DNA from: UBA10677 sp045654245
GTDB taxonomy: Bacteria; Bacillota; Clostridia; Christensenellales; Pumilibacteraceae
DNA: 64,000 nucleotides
Direction of reading: 5' to 3'
Assembly: GCA_045654245.1 (NCBI GenBank)
Contig: JAZOMX010000017.1
Span: 1-64,000, forward strand
Below, one piece after another: positions 25,594-34,546 of the stretch. The translations under genes were made by a program, and so were the position numbers. The notes beneath the pieces were generated by a model. It was not told the origin of the DNA. It saw nothing but the letters and a program-made list of their open reading frames with translations, and did not search any database. The stretch's first letter is position 1. The number at the start of each line of letters is the position of its first letter.

Positions 25594-26629
25594 TATCTTC
25601 TTGTTCTTTTTCGCCGTCAACAGTAGTTTCCACGCAAGCTGGTTGAACAACTTCATTTATTTTTGCTTTTTTATATACCCTATAGTTTGCTACCATTTCC
25701 TTCGCTTTTTCTCCATTACTAAATACGTGGTCTAGAGCGTATTCGCCAATTTGCCAAGAAATTCTTCTATATTTTAAAACAATATTAAGAGGGTTATGCT
25801 CGGCTAAAATGCTTCCGCGTCTGCTTCTTTTGCCGTCCTTATTTTGAGCCGTCCAAAACATTTTATGTATCTCAGCATCTTTTATTGGATTAGTTTCGGC
25901 ATAAGCATCAGCGACATCCCACTCTCTGTCACCAATAGCCACTTTCTTATAACAATCGTGTATGCTGTGGTTTATGCTTAGCGCACCTAAATTATAAGCC
26001 GCAATAAATTCATTTTTTTCTTCTCCACAACAAAAAACTAAAACCGTGTTCGGCAAAATATATAATTTTAATCCACGTTTCTCGTAATTTTGCGATGATA
26101 TAATTATAGGCGAACATCCCTGCACTTGAATATTGAATTTCGACAAAATGGCATCTTGATACGAACTATCTATATTCTCGCTAGCATCACATCTTACTTT
26201 TAATGACCAATCCAGCACTTCTATTGAATTAAACATCTCAACGCTAGTTTGATAGAACAATTTATATTTTTCATCAATTTCGTTGTACGACAAAATTGTA
26301 GCGTTAAAAATATTTGAATCCATTATTTTGGCAGTTAATTTTTCATCTAAAAAACCTGTTGCATTAATAACTTCACGCCAACGTGTCCTTGAATAGAAAT
26401 TTTCAATCGCTCTCGTTCTTACTTCTTCCCGTTTTTTTGCTTCCGCTCTTTCTTTGGCTTCTTTTGTTACTACCGCCACACGCTCCGCTTCTTCTTTCTT
26501 TTTAACTTTTGAATATAAAATAAAAATAACAACTAACGCAACCGCACCTAAAAATATTGCTAAACCTATATTTTCTTTTAGAAACGTAACTATTAATACC
26601 AAAATGACACATAAAATAAAAAGTATCAA
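25586..26629 (-). CDS. unrecognised membrane-anchored protein, 347 residues
   Basis: Starts at TTG 26629, supported by GGAGG 8 bases upstream. Two hydrophobic segments (about residues 1-17 and 22-39) are followed by a highly charged Lys/Glu/Arg stretch to about residue 75, likely a coiled coil, then a long globular domain. Its C-terminal part (around TAQNKDGKRSRRGSILAEHN) faintly resembles a widespread uncharacterised bacterial domain with an NKDGGPDRR-like core. I offer this only as a memory-based resemblance. It is the middle gene of the accessory unit. Codon use is AT-rich compared with the glycogen or ileS genes. Confidence 0.6.
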   Translation of the reverse strand: MILFILCVILVLIVTFLKENIGLAIFLGAVALVVIFILYSKVKKKEEAERVAVVTKEAKERAEAKKREEVRTRAIENFYSRTRWREVINATGFLDEKLTAKIMDSNIFNATILSYNEIDEKYKLFYQTSVEMFNSIEVLDWSLKVRCDASENIDSSYQDAILSKFNIQVQGCSPIIISSQNYEKRGLKLYILPNTVLVFCCGEEKNEFIAAYNLGALSINHSIHDCYKKVAIGDREWDVADAYAETNPIKDAEIHKMFWTAQNKDGKRSRRGSILAEHNPLNIVLKYRRISWQIGEYALDHVFSNGEKAKEMVANYRVYKKAKINEVVQPACVETTVDGEKEQEDND

Positions 26630-26644
26630 CTTTTTCTCCTCCTA

Positions 26645-26965
26645 TTATACAACTATAGGCAAAACCACAAATAAAAATATAACGACAATCGCAGCAATTA
26701 CTAGCCCCACTTTAGTATTTGTTCTTTGTTGCTGTATCTCTTGTTGTGTCACTTCATGTGTAATTATTACCTCACTTTCCCCGTGTCGTGCTCGCGCTAT
26801 ACCATCCATTAATTCGTGATAATTAACATTAAGTGTATATTCTTCTTTTTTGCTTATAACAACTTTACATCTACTACTAGAAACGTATTCAATAGACTTT
26901 ATTCTACTAAGTTGAATATATTTTCCAGGACTTACCTCCAATAATCTATTTCTAATTACAACCAT
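26645..26965 (-). CDS. small tail-anchored protein, 106 residues
   Basis: Not recognised. The first 60 residues look like a compact beta-rich domain (VSPGKYIQLSRIKSIEYV, RCKVVISKKEEYTLNV). A Gln-rich linker follows, and the last 22 residues are strongly hydrophobic (GLVIAAIVVIFLFVV) with no positive tail, suggesting a C-terminal membrane anchor with the domain in the cytoplasm. AAAGGAGG is upstream, but its spacing to ATG 26965 is long at about 12 bases. It is the first gene of the unit driven from 27105-27133 and is divergent from an Xre repressor. Confidence 0.6.
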   Translation of the reverse strand: MVVIRNRLLEVSPGKYIQLSRIKSIEYVSSSRCKVVISKKEEYTLNVNYHELMDGIARARHGESEVIITHEVTQQEIQQQRTNTKVGLVIAAIVVIFLFVVLPIVV

Positions 26966-27104
26966 AATTAAATTCGTACCTCCTTTATCTTTTGTTTGCC
27001 AATATAATCGCTACAAATCTCCGTTTCATTTCTTCTTGAAAAATATTATCTACTTCTTTCGTATACGACATTAGTAGTTATACTGTTACACTTGACTCGA
27101 TTAA

Positions 27105-27133
27105 ATTATATCAAGTCTTTTTGGACTTGTCAA
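27105..27133 (-). promoter_or_regulatory. perfect consensus promoter of the accessory operon
   Basis: Minus-strand TTGACA (27128-27133), exactly 17 bases, TATAAT (27105-27110). Such a perfect promoter usually needs a repressor, and the divergent Xre protein is the obvious candidate. Confidence 0.88.
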
Positions 27134-27145
27134 GTCTTTTTGGAA
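27110..27145. repeat. 15-base direct repeat, likely Xre operator
   Basis: TCAAGTCTTTTTGGA occurs twice (27111-27125 and 27130-27144), separated by CTTG. The copies overlap the leftward -35 and spacer and precede the rightward -10 box. Their placement fits repressor sites controlling both directions. Confidence 0.65.
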
Positions 27146-27170
27146 TTGATTGGGGTATAATGGAAGCGTT

Positions 27171-27371
27171 ATGGAATTTAAGCAGATATTAAAAGACCTT
27201 AGACAAGGGCGGAATTTAAGCCAAATGGACCTTGCGAAAAAGTTGGGGATTAGTCAGTCGGCGATTGCGAAGTGGGAAACGGGACGAACGGAGCCCACGG
27301 CGTCGGCATTAATACTTCTCTCCCGTTTTTTCGACGAAAGCGTTGATTATCTACTAGGACTTACGCAATAA
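27171..27371 (+). CDS. Xre-family helix-turn-helix regulator
   Basis: A 66-residue single-domain repressor. The classic five-helix Xre/Cro fold is visible: QGRNLSQMDLAKKLGISQSAIAKWETGRTEPT spans helices 2 to 4, and FFDESVDYLLGLTQ ends it. ATG 27171 is chosen as start. A TTG seven codons upstream lies before the -10 box TATAAT (27156-27161) and cannot be used if that promoter is active. The leader would be only about 3 bases. It is divergent from the three-gene accessory unit and probably represses it and itself. A strong terminator follows. Confidence 0.88.
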   Translation: MEFKQILKDLRQGRNLSQMDLAKKLGISQSAIAKWETGRTEPTASALILLSRFFDESVDYLLGLTQ

Positions 27372-27404
27372 AAAATACTCCTTTTGCAAGGAGTATTTTT
27401 TTTA
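27371..27404. terminator. terminator, xre / MBL-fold hydrolase
   Basis: Thirteen-base arms AAAAATACTCCTT (27371-27383) and AAGGAGTATTTTT (27388-27400) with a TTGC loop and T-run. It serves convergent genes. Confidence 0.9.
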
Positions 27405-27995
27405 TTACAACTGGATTTCTTCGCTTGGGCGGAGAGTTATTTTTCCGCTAGCGTTAAAACGGCTTGCCACCTCTTCAGAGAATAGGTGTTCGGGGTAAGA
27501 GTGGTACGGGATTGAGTGCTTTGCGCCGATTATTTCAGCGCACTTACTTGCCTCAACGGTATCCATATTATATATTCCGTCACAACAAAGTAATGCGTAA
27601 TCTAGGTTGAGTTTCTTAAACTTTTTCATTTCTTTGGTAGTAGAGGTATCGCCCGAGGCGTAAATTTTCACACCGTCAACCTCGATTATAAAGCCTACGC
27701 ACTCTTCCCTTTTATGGTTCTTATTCTCCGCAGGCACGCCCGTTACCGTAAACCCTGAAACGGAATAGGTTTTATATCCACCGTTTAATATAAAGTCTTT
27801 GGCTCTAAGAGTTACCGCTCCGTCGTTGAACTTAATAATTTCGGTTTTCGTATGGTCGTGGTGCTCGTGAGAAATTATGAGCAAATCGCATTTTTTATCG
27901 TAGCCGTCGCCTAAATACGGGTCGGCGTACAATACCTTTCCTTCGCTTGAAGTTATACGAAAACTACCGTGACCTTGATAGTATAGTCTTGCCAT
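27405..27995 (-). CDS. metallo-beta-lactamase-fold hydrolase (UlaG/UPF0173-like)
   Basis: A 196-residue metal-dependent hydrolase. The metal-binding HxHxDH motif is SHEHHDH (around residues 43-49). Further ligands are the Asp of ASGDTS and the His of PYHSYPEH near the C-terminus. The start is ATG 27995, overlapping the last base of the SDR stop codon (TAATG), with AAAGGGGG upstream. Such proteins often act on cyclic or phosphorylated sugar-like substrates, but none can be assigned. It is co-transcribed with the SDR gene. Confidence 0.87.
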   Translation of the reverse strand: MARLYYQGHGSFRITSSEGKVLYADPYLGDGYDKKCDLLIISHEHHDHTKTEIIKFNDGAVTLRAKDFILNGGYKTYSVSGFTVTGVPAENKNHKREECVGFIIEVDGVKIYASGDTSTTKEMKKFKKLNLDYALLCCDGIYNMDTVEASKCAEIIGAKHSIPYHSYPEHLFSEEVASRFNASGKITLRPSEEIQL

Positions 27996-28786
27996 TACTT
28001 GCCCCCTTTGTTGAACATAGCGCCCGTTGCACGCAAGAACCACGCCAGCGGAAAAATGCGATAGAGCGCGTACAAGAACTTATATTTTGCGCCAACGATA
28101 TAGAACGGTTTATACTTCTTCTTACTTATAATCTTCGCTATTTTTCTTCCCACTTTCTCGGGGCTCATACGCTTATGTTCCCTAGCCGAAATATGCTCGT
28201 CGGCTAGTCGTATTCTCTCTCCGTACCGCTCTCCTGCGTCGAAAATCTTTACTCGGTTTGCCGAAAAACTAGTCTTGGTATCCCCCGGGCAAATCGCCGT
28301 AACCGAAATACCGTAGGGGCGGATTTCTTCACGAAGAGCGAAAGTCAACGAGTTAAGTGCCGACTTTGAGGCGCAATACATACCTCTAAACGGTAGCGGA
28401 AACATTGCGCATACGGAGGAAATATTGACTACCTTTCCGCCCACGCTCATCATAGGCAAGGCGTAGCGAATACAACGCTGAACACCGTAGAAATTTACGG
28501 CGAACTGTTCTTCCACTTTCTCGGTAGGTAGCATTTCCACCGCTCCCGATAGTCCGTAGCCGGCGTTAGAAACGATAATATCAATCTTGCCGTACTTTTC
28601 CTTTATTTGACCAAACGCGCGCTTTACCGACTGTTCGTCCGTTACGTCGCATACTATTTCGTTCTCACTCTCGTCACAACTACGAGCGAGGTTGATTACT
28701 TCGTTATCCTTTCTTAAAAGCGTAACGAGTTCTTTACCTATTCCTTTCGTTCCGCCCGTTATTACGATTACTTTACCTTTTACCAC
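27995..28786 (-). CDS. short-chain dehydrogenase/reductase
   Basis: A 263-residue classical SDR. The nucleotide-binding GGTKGIGKEL (residues 10-19), SNAGYG (about 86-91), catalytic Ser in NISSVCAM and YCASK (Tyr and Lys) are in order. The C-terminal extension includes KKYKPFYIVGAKYKFLYALYRIFPLAWFLR, a partly hydrophobic amphipathic tail seen in membrane-associated SDRs such as DltE-like or acyl-modifying enzymes. The substrate is unknown. A second SDR of similar architecture lies at 50112-50951. It is transcribed from a good promoter at 28816-28844. Confidence 0.9.
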   Translation of the reverse strand: MVKGKVIVITGGTKGIGKELVTLLRKDNEVINLARSCDESENEIVCDVTDEQSVKRAFGQIKEKYGKIDIIVSNAGYGLSGAVEMLPTEKVEEQFAVNFYGVQRCIRYALPMMSVGGKVVNISSVCAMFPLPFRGMYCASKSALNSLTFALREEIRPYGISVTAICPGDTKTSFSANRVKIFDAGERYGERIRLADEHISAREHKRMSPEKVGRKIAKIISKKKYKPFYIVGAKYKFLYALYRIFPLAWFLRATGAMFNKGGK

Positions 28787-28815
28787 GGCAATTCCCTCCG
28801 CTAATCTTTGGTTAC

Positions 28816-28844
28816 ATTATACCGTTTTTCACTCCGTTTGTAAA
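28816..28844 (-). promoter_or_regulatory. promoter of SDR / MBL-fold unit
   Basis: Minus-strand -35 TTTACA (28839-28844), 17-base spacer, -10 TATAAT (28816-28821). It overlaps the 3' end of the upstream lipoprotein gene. Confidence 0.75.
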
Positions 28845-30226
28845 GCGTTTGCCGAAAATCGCCAAGTTTTATGGTAATCAGCAGAGCGAAAATAAACGCT
28901 TTCGCCCACCTTACAAGCATAAAACAGTTCACACTCGCTCGTTAAAAGTGGCGCGCCGATTTCATTATAATAGATGTACTTTCCGTCCGACCTAACCTCT
29001 AAAACACTCTCGCTCTTTTTCTTAATCGTTACTTTGCCAAGCGAGATTAAACCTTCGCCACTAAAGATATACTTCTCTCCGTCCTCGCCCTCGAGAACTA
29101 CCGAGCAAGGCATAATTTCACAAACGGAATATCCGTTTAAGTCCAGCACTTGATTTTTATTAAAATCGTATATTGACCTTTCGCCTATTAAATATTTTTG
29201 ATTGAACTTAGCGGTTGCTATAACTTGCCCGTTTTCGTCGAATAAACTCTCGTTTGCCGTGTAATACCTCTTGCCGTTAACTTCGGCAAAAGGCGAAAGA
29301 ATATATCCAAGCGGACGGTTATATTCCGTTATCACTTCGAGGTTATCGCCGAAAGTTACCGTTTTTTCGGTAGGCGACAACCACTCGTTCTCTATTTCCC
29401 TAATATTATGCACTACGCCTCGCTCCGTCTTAACTGCGCTTTCGACTACTAACGACGGTTTTATCGACACGGTATCGCCCGTTTTCGTTCTTAAAAGCAG
29501 GGTAAAAAGGCAATATTTCTTGCCGTTGTGGATATAATCGTACTCTCCGTCTTCGCTCTCTAACTTCTTTTGCACGATAAAATCGCCACTCTCCGTCTCG
29601 AAAACTTGCGCAGACGAAGGCAAAGCAAACCTGCAAAGCGGACGAAGATTAGGGTTATATACGAGCAATTCGTTTTTCTCTTGCGAATAATAATTACCGT
29701 TTTGCATAAGCGTTAAGTTGTGAGGCAAAAAAGTAAACTCGTCCGCGCCCTCGACAACCTCTAATTGACCGTTATTCCTCTTAATTATTACCACACTTCC
29801 CGCTCTAAAAAGATTGTCGGAAACGACTACTACTTCGCCGTTTTCATCAAGTTTAGCAAGCGTTTTCCCGTCCGAAACTCTACGGATTTCTTTCTCTCCG
29901 CCCACGCAAACCGAAAATGCGTCAGTCGTTACGGGCTGAACTGTCACGCTACTACCAGCAATCTCGTAAACCTTTTTTCCGCTTTCAGCATCAAAAACTT
30001 TTATAGTATCAAGTTCGCCAAGTCTTACGCTCGTAATCTTTATCCGCTCTACTTTTTTCATATCGAAAGAGGTAATCTCCTCTGCGCTTACGAGCGGATG
30101 AAACGCAAAATCTTCGCTCAAATAAATATCCCCTATAAACGCTTCGTTTTTCTCGTTTCCACAAGAAAAACAACAAAAAGTCGTAAGCGCTATAAATATT
30201 AGCGCGATTAGTTTTTTAATTTTCAT
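28829..30226 (-). CDS. unrecognised lipoprotein, 465 residues
   Basis: The N-terminus is a lipoprotein signal peptide (MKIKKLIALIFIALTTFCCF, then SCG) with the lipid cysteine near 22, so the protein should be anchored outside the membrane. The rest is a long run of short strand-turn-strand units with recurring DENG/DGK turns (for example SDGKTLAKLDENGEVVV and LFDENGQVIATAKFN), suggesting a beta-propeller or WG-repeat-like fold. No enzyme motif is visible and I do not recognise a family. GGAGGG precedes the ATG. The upstream terminator at 30291 separates it from the glycogen operon. Confidence 0.75.
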   Translation of the reverse strand: MKIKKLIALIFIALTTFCCFSCGNEKNEAFIGDIYLSEDFAFHPLVSAEEITSFDMKKVERIKITSVRLGELDTIKVFDAESGKKVYEIAGSSVTVQPVTTDAFSVCVGGEKEIRRVSDGKTLAKLDENGEVVVVSDNLFRAGSVVIIKRNNGQLEVVEGADEFTFLPHNLTLMQNGNYYSQEKNELLVYNPNLRPLCRFALPSSAQVFETESGDFIVQKKLESEDGEYDYIHNGKKYCLFTLLLRTKTGDTVSIKPSLVVESAVKTERGVVHNIREIENEWLSPTEKTVTFGDNLEVITEYNRPLGYILSPFAEVNGKRYYTANESLFDENGQVIATAKFNQKYLIGERSIYDFNKNQVLDLNGYSVCEIMPCSVVLEGEDGEKYIFSGEGLISLGKVTIKKKSESVLEVRSDGKYIYYNEIGAPLLTSECELFYACKVGESVYFRSADYHKTWRFSANALQTE

Positions 30227-30290
30227 TTTTCCCTCCGCATATACTCTTGTAAATAAAATATATGCTTGGGGTTTTAGTTTTAAAACAAAA

Positions 30291-30322
30291 AATCGCCCGT
30301 TCTGTCTAGGCGATTTTTTTGT
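30291..30322. terminator. terminator of the glycogen operon
   Basis: Arms AATCGCC (30291-30297) and GGCGATT (30309-30315) with A/T runs on both sides, directly after the amylase gene. Confidence 0.78.
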
Positions 30323-30324
30323 TT

Positions 30325-32097
30325 TTATATCTTCGTTACGATTGCACTCTCGGGCGGAACGAGAACGAAAGTTTCTCCGCTAACGAGGTCGATAGTCGCC
30401 TTGCCAAGCGGATAGTCGTCCTCGCTTGCGTTGGCTATAACTCGTAAGTTCTCTCTACGGAAAATAAATATTCCTTCTTCCGCTTTCTCTAGCGTAAAGT
30501 TTCCATTTATTAAAGCCTCACTCTTGCGAAGTTTACCAAGCGTTTTATAATGCTCGATTAACTGCTCGTTCTCTTTTCCCCACGGATAGCAACGGCGATT
30601 GAAAGGGTCTTCGTATCCCTCTAGTCCTGCCTCGTCGCCGTAATATAGACAAGGGGTGCCCGGTAAAGTGTACTGAAGAATAGACGCTAGCATTAACCGT
30701 TTTACCGCTCTAGAGTAGTCGCTAATTTTCTTTTCCGCTCTCTCGTCCTTATCTTGCGGTTTCTCGTCGGTAGAAAGCATAGTTAGCGCTCTTACGGTAT
30801 CGTGCGTAGAGAGCATATTCATAAGGTTGTCCACCACTTTTTTGGGGTAGTTATTGATAATCGTATTTATCGTTACGGCGAGCGGGCGGGCGTCTTTTTC
30901 CGTTATAAACTTGATAATTCCGTCTTTGAGCGGATAATTAGTTACGCTATCGAGTTGACCGCCTAGTAAATATCTGCGACGGCTAGAATAGGATATCTTG
31001 TTGGACGCGTCCTCCCAAACCTCTCCGAGCACGATTGCGCTCTCGTCCACTTTTTTTACTGCGCTGACTAGTTTATCCAAAAACGCGTCGGGGAGTTCGT
31101 CGGCAACGTCGAGACGCCAACCCTTAATTCCTAGGCGAAGATATTTTCTTACTATTCCGTCCTCGCCCGTTATGAACTCGGTAAAACTATCGTCGTTTTC
31201 GTTTACGCAAGGCAAAATCTTAACGCCCCACCAACAATCGTATTTATCAGGATATTTTTCAAAGTTATACCACCCGTAATACGGACTAGTCTTGCTTTGG
31301 TACGCTCCAACGCTATCGTAGTTTCCGTCACGGTTAAAGTACACGCTATCCGCTCCCGTGTGCGAAAAAACACCGTCGAGCATAATAGAAATTCCCTTTT
31401 TCTTCGCCTTTTTAATAAGGTTTACTAGAGCCTCGTCGCCACCAAAATCACCGTCCACGCGGTTGTATGAGCCCGTGTCGTACTTATGGTTAGAGTGCGC
31501 CTCGAAAATAGGATTAAGATAAATACACTTTACTCCCAAACTTTTAAGGTAATCGAGTTTTTCGGCGACACCAAATAAGTTTCCGCCGAACATATCCTCG
31601 TTCTTAACTATACCCTCTTCGTCCGCCTTATAAAGTGGCGTTCCGCCCCAGTCGTCACGGTATAAAATATGCCGTTTCGTTTTATAACGCTTTTTACCGA
31701 TATTGAACCTATCGGGCATAATTTGATAAATTATACCGCCGTCGAACAGATTAGGCTTTATATACTTATCCTCGTATGCGGTCAGTTGCCACTCTTTTCC
31801 CTCGCCCTCGCTTGCCGTGAGGTCGTTACTTGCGTAAAACTTAACCGTTTCGCTTTCGCTTTCCAACTGGAAATAGTAGCCGTAAAGCCCCGAAGAGGTA
31901 ACCTTCATAGTAATCGTAAAGCCCGTTTCCGTTCTCGTCATAGGATACGGCACGGGATTTTCGTCAATTTTGGTTAGCACGAAAAACGCCCTTTTTGCAA
32001 GAGCGTTTATTCTTATCGTAAAATCCTCGTTTACCTTAACGCCTCCTACCGGTGTTTTGTAAGAGGCGTCACACGGAAAATATTCCGCTTTTATCAT
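30325..32097 (-). CDS. GH13 alpha-glucan hydrolase (neopullulanase/cyclomaltodextrinase-like)
   Basis: A 590-residue alpha-amylase-family enzyme without a signal peptide, so intracellular. The N-terminal domain (about residues 1-110) is beta-rich like the N domain of cyclomaltodextrinases. The barrel carries the four conserved regions: DGVFSHTG, GWRLDVADE (Asp nucleophile), GEVWED (Glu acid) and MLSTHD. It probably trims glycogen-derived maltodextrins or limit dextrins alongside the phosphorylase. It starts 1 base after the glgP stop and is the last gene of the glycogen operon. Confidence 0.92.
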   Translation of the reverse strand: MIKAEYFPCDASYKTPVGGVKVNEDFTIRINALAKRAFFVLTKIDENPVPYPMTRTETGFTITMKVTSSGLYGYYFQLESESETVKFYASNDLTASEGEGKEWQLTAYEDKYIKPNLFDGGIIYQIMPDRFNIGKKRYKTKRHILYRDDWGGTPLYKADEEGIVKNEDMFGGNLFGVAEKLDYLKSLGVKCIYLNPIFEAHSNHKYDTGSYNRVDGDFGGDEALVNLIKKAKKKGISIMLDGVFSHTGADSVYFNRDGNYDSVGAYQSKTSPYYGWYNFEKYPDKYDCWWGVKILPCVNENDDSFTEFITGEDGIVRKYLRLGIKGWRLDVADELPDAFLDKLVSAVKKVDESAIVLGEVWEDASNKISYSSRRRYLLGGQLDSVTNYPLKDGIIKFITEKDARPLAVTINTIINNYPKKVVDNLMNMLSTHDTVRALTMLSTDEKPQDKDERAEKKISDYSRAVKRLMLASILQYTLPGTPCLYYGDEAGLEGYEDPFNRRCYPWGKENEQLIEHYKTLGKLRKSEALINGNFTLEKAEEGIFIFRRENLRVIANASEDDYPLGKATIDLVSGETFVLVPPESAIVTKI

Positions 32098-32098
32098 A

Positions 32099-34525
32099 TT
32101 ATTTTTCCTCGGTTAAAATAATCGGTTTTAAGTGCCAAATGTTATTAGCGTACTCTCTTATGCTCCTATCGGACGCAAAAGTTCCTGCCTCGGCGATATT
32201 ACGAAGAGCCATTTTGTTCCATCTCTTTTCGTCCTTATACGCCTCGTCGAGTTCGTTTGACGCGCGCAAGTAATCTTCAAAATCAAGTAGCGCCATATAC
32301 GGGTCGGCAACGTACGAAGTGCCTACCGCTAGATAGTCCGCTATATCCGAGAAAGACTGTCCGAAAAAGCCCGTTCTTAAAGCATCAACAACCCTACGGA
32401 TTTGTCTATCCTCCGAGTATAGGTGGGAGGCGTTATATCCTCTCTTCCACACCTCTTCGACCTCGTGCGATTTAAGTCCGAAAGTAAAGATATTAGTTGG
32501 ACCTACCTTTTCGGCAATCTCGACGTTAGCGCCGTCAACCGTGCCTAGCGTTATCGCGCCGTTTAGCATAAACTTCATATTGCTCGTTCCCGACGCCTCT
32601 TTACCTGCAAGCGAAATCTGTTCGGATACTTCGCTCGCCGGAATTAGCCTCTCCGCTTTAGTAACGTTGTAGTTTTCTAAAAACATTACGTCAAGTTTGT
32701 TCTTAACGAGAGGATTGCGTTGAATTTCTTGCGACAAGCAATTTATTAGCGAAATTATACGCTTTGCGTGATAATATCCGCCCGCCGCCTTTGCTCCGAA
32801 AATAAAGGTTTCGGGCGTAACCTCTTTGCTTGGGTTATCCAAAATATCGAGGTACTTCTTAACGATTTTAAGCACGTTTAGAAGTTGGCGTTTGTACTCG
32901 TGCAATCTTTTAATTTGCGTGTCGAATCTAGAATAGGGGTTGAGTTTAAAGCCCGTCGTTGACGAAATATAATCGGCAAAATCCTTCTTGTTTTCGAGTT
33001 TAATCTTGGCAAGCGAAGATAGTACGCTCTCGTCGGAAACAAACTTTTTAAGCGCAACTAGTTTGCTTGCGTCCTTTTTATACCCCTCCCCGATTAGCCC
33101 GTCAACAAGGCTAGCGAGTTTAGGATTAGACTGATTGAGCCAACGACGATGCGCTATTCCGTTCGTAACGTTGGTAAAACGCTCGGGCAAAATAGTGTAA
33201 AAGTCGTTAAATACGCTTTGTTTTATGATATCCGAGTGGAGAGCCGATACGCCGTTAATCGAGTGCGAACCGATTACAGCCAAGTTCGCCATACGGACTT
33301 GTCCGTTTCCGATTACGCACATACGGTCGAGTTTATCCGAGTAACAATCCGTATGCTCGCCACGGAAACGCGCGTCGATTTCCTTGATAATCTTGTAAAT
33401 TCGAGGCAATCTCATTTTAACGAGTTGCTCGTTCCACTTCTCTAGCGCCTCGCTCATTACGGTATGGTTAGTGTATGCTATCGTATTGACCGTAATATAC
33501 CAAGCCTTTTCCCACGGGTAACCATACTCGTCGAGAAGGAGGCGCATTAGTTCGGGAACGGCAAGAGCCGGGTGCGTATCGTTAATGTGGATAGCCGTTT
33601 TCTCGTGTAGGTTATCGAGGTTTTTATTGTTCTTAAGATGGTCTTTTATAATCGACTGGAGTGATGCCGAAACAAGGAAATACTGTTGCGACAAGCGAAG
33701 TTGCTTTCCTTCGAAGTGTTGGTCGGACGGATATAGAACTTTGCTTATTACTTCCGCCTCGTTATCTCCCCTCATTGCGCTAAAGTAATCGCCTTGAGTG
33801 AACGACTTCATATCAAAAGTAGAGTGTGCGCTCGCTCTCCAAAGACGAAGAACGCTTGCGCCTTTTCCGTCGTAGCCTGATATCATCACGTCATAGGGGA
33901 GCGCATCAACTACCGTTGCGTCCTTATGCTCGACTATTAGTTTACCAGACTCCCAATGTTCATCTACTCTTCCGCCGAGTTTTACGGTAAAACTCTTGTC
34001 GGAGCGTGGCATCATCCAAACTTCTCCGCTATCTAACCAAATATCGGGCAGTTCAACTTGCGTATTCTCTACGATTTTTTGTTTGAAAAGTCCATACTCA
34101 TAACGGATTGAAAAGCCCATAGCGGGATAATCGCAAGTTGCTAAGGCGTCAAAAAAGCAAGCGGCAAGCCGTCCTAGTCCACCGTTTCCAAGCCCTGCGT
34201 CGGCTTCGAGTTCGTATAGAGCGGACAAGTTCTTACCCATACTCTTTACCGCCTCGCCCACCTGTTTTTCAAGTCCAAGGTTATATAGGTTATTGCGAAG
34301 AGAACGACCTAACAAAAACTCCATACAAAGGTAATACACCCTCTTTGCGCCCTTGCGGTTAACCTCGGAGTTAAAGCGTTGTTTCTTTAGTAGTAGCATA
34401 TCGCGAATAACGAGAGAAACGGCTTTGTAGAGTTGTTCATCCGTAGCCTGATGCTCGTTCGTTGCGAAATATTTATTAAGTTTTTCAGTAATTAGTTCTT
34501 TTACTTTATTCGTATCGTATTGCAA
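32099..34525 (-). CDS. glgP: glycogen phosphorylase
   Basis: An 808-residue GT35 phosphorylase that releases glucose-1-phosphate from glycogen or maltodextrin. The pyridoxal-phosphate lysine lies in EASGTSNMKFMLNGA, a near-invariant stretch. DAGLGNGGLGRLAACF near residue 93 is the glycine-rich N-terminal signature. The start is TTG 34525 with GGAGG 8 bases upstream; no better ATG exists before the conserved region. It lies between glgA and the amylase, completing a synthesis-and-breakdown set in one operon. Confidence 0.96.
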   Translation of the reverse strand: MQYDTNKVKELITEKLNKYFATNEHQATDEQLYKAVSLVIRDMLLLKKQRFNSEVNRKGAKRVYYLCMEFLLGRSLRNNLYNLGLEKQVGEAVKSMGKNLSALYELEADAGLGNGGLGRLAACFFDALATCDYPAMGFSIRYEYGLFKQKIVENTQVELPDIWLDSGEVWMMPRSDKSFTVKLGGRVDEHWESGKLIVEHKDATVVDALPYDVMISGYDGKGASVLRLWRASAHSTFDMKSFTQGDYFSAMRGDNEAEVISKVLYPSDQHFEGKQLRLSQQYFLVSASLQSIIKDHLKNNKNLDNLHEKTAIHINDTHPALAVPELMRLLLDEYGYPWEKAWYITVNTIAYTNHTVMSEALEKWNEQLVKMRLPRIYKIIKEIDARFRGEHTDCYSDKLDRMCVIGNGQVRMANLAVIGSHSINGVSALHSDIIKQSVFNDFYTILPERFTNVTNGIAHRRWLNQSNPKLASLVDGLIGEGYKKDASKLVALKKFVSDESVLSSLAKIKLENKKDFADYISSTTGFKLNPYSRFDTQIKRLHEYKRQLLNVLKIVKKYLDILDNPSKEVTPETFIFGAKAAGGYYHAKRIISLINCLSQEIQRNPLVKNKLDVMFLENYNVTKAERLIPASEVSEQISLAGKEASGTSNMKFMLNGAITLGTVDGANVEIAEKVGPTNIFTFGLKSHEVEEVWKRGYNASHLYSEDRQIRRVVDALRTGFFGQSFSDIADYLAVGTSYVADPYMALLDFEDYLRASNELDEAYKDEKRWNKMALRNIAEAGTFASDRSIREYANNIWHLKPIILTEEK

Positions 34526-34546
34526 AAAAGTGTCCTCCGGTAATAA

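Larger units (their letters stand above)
26966..27170. other. divergent regulatory region of the accessory module
   Basis: This 205-base AT-rich gap holds the leftward consensus promoter (27105-27133), the overlapping direct repeats (27110-27145) and the -10 box of the rightward Xre gene (27156-27161). The part from 26990 to 27100 is the long leader of the leftward unit and shows nothing else I can name. Confidence 0.6.
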
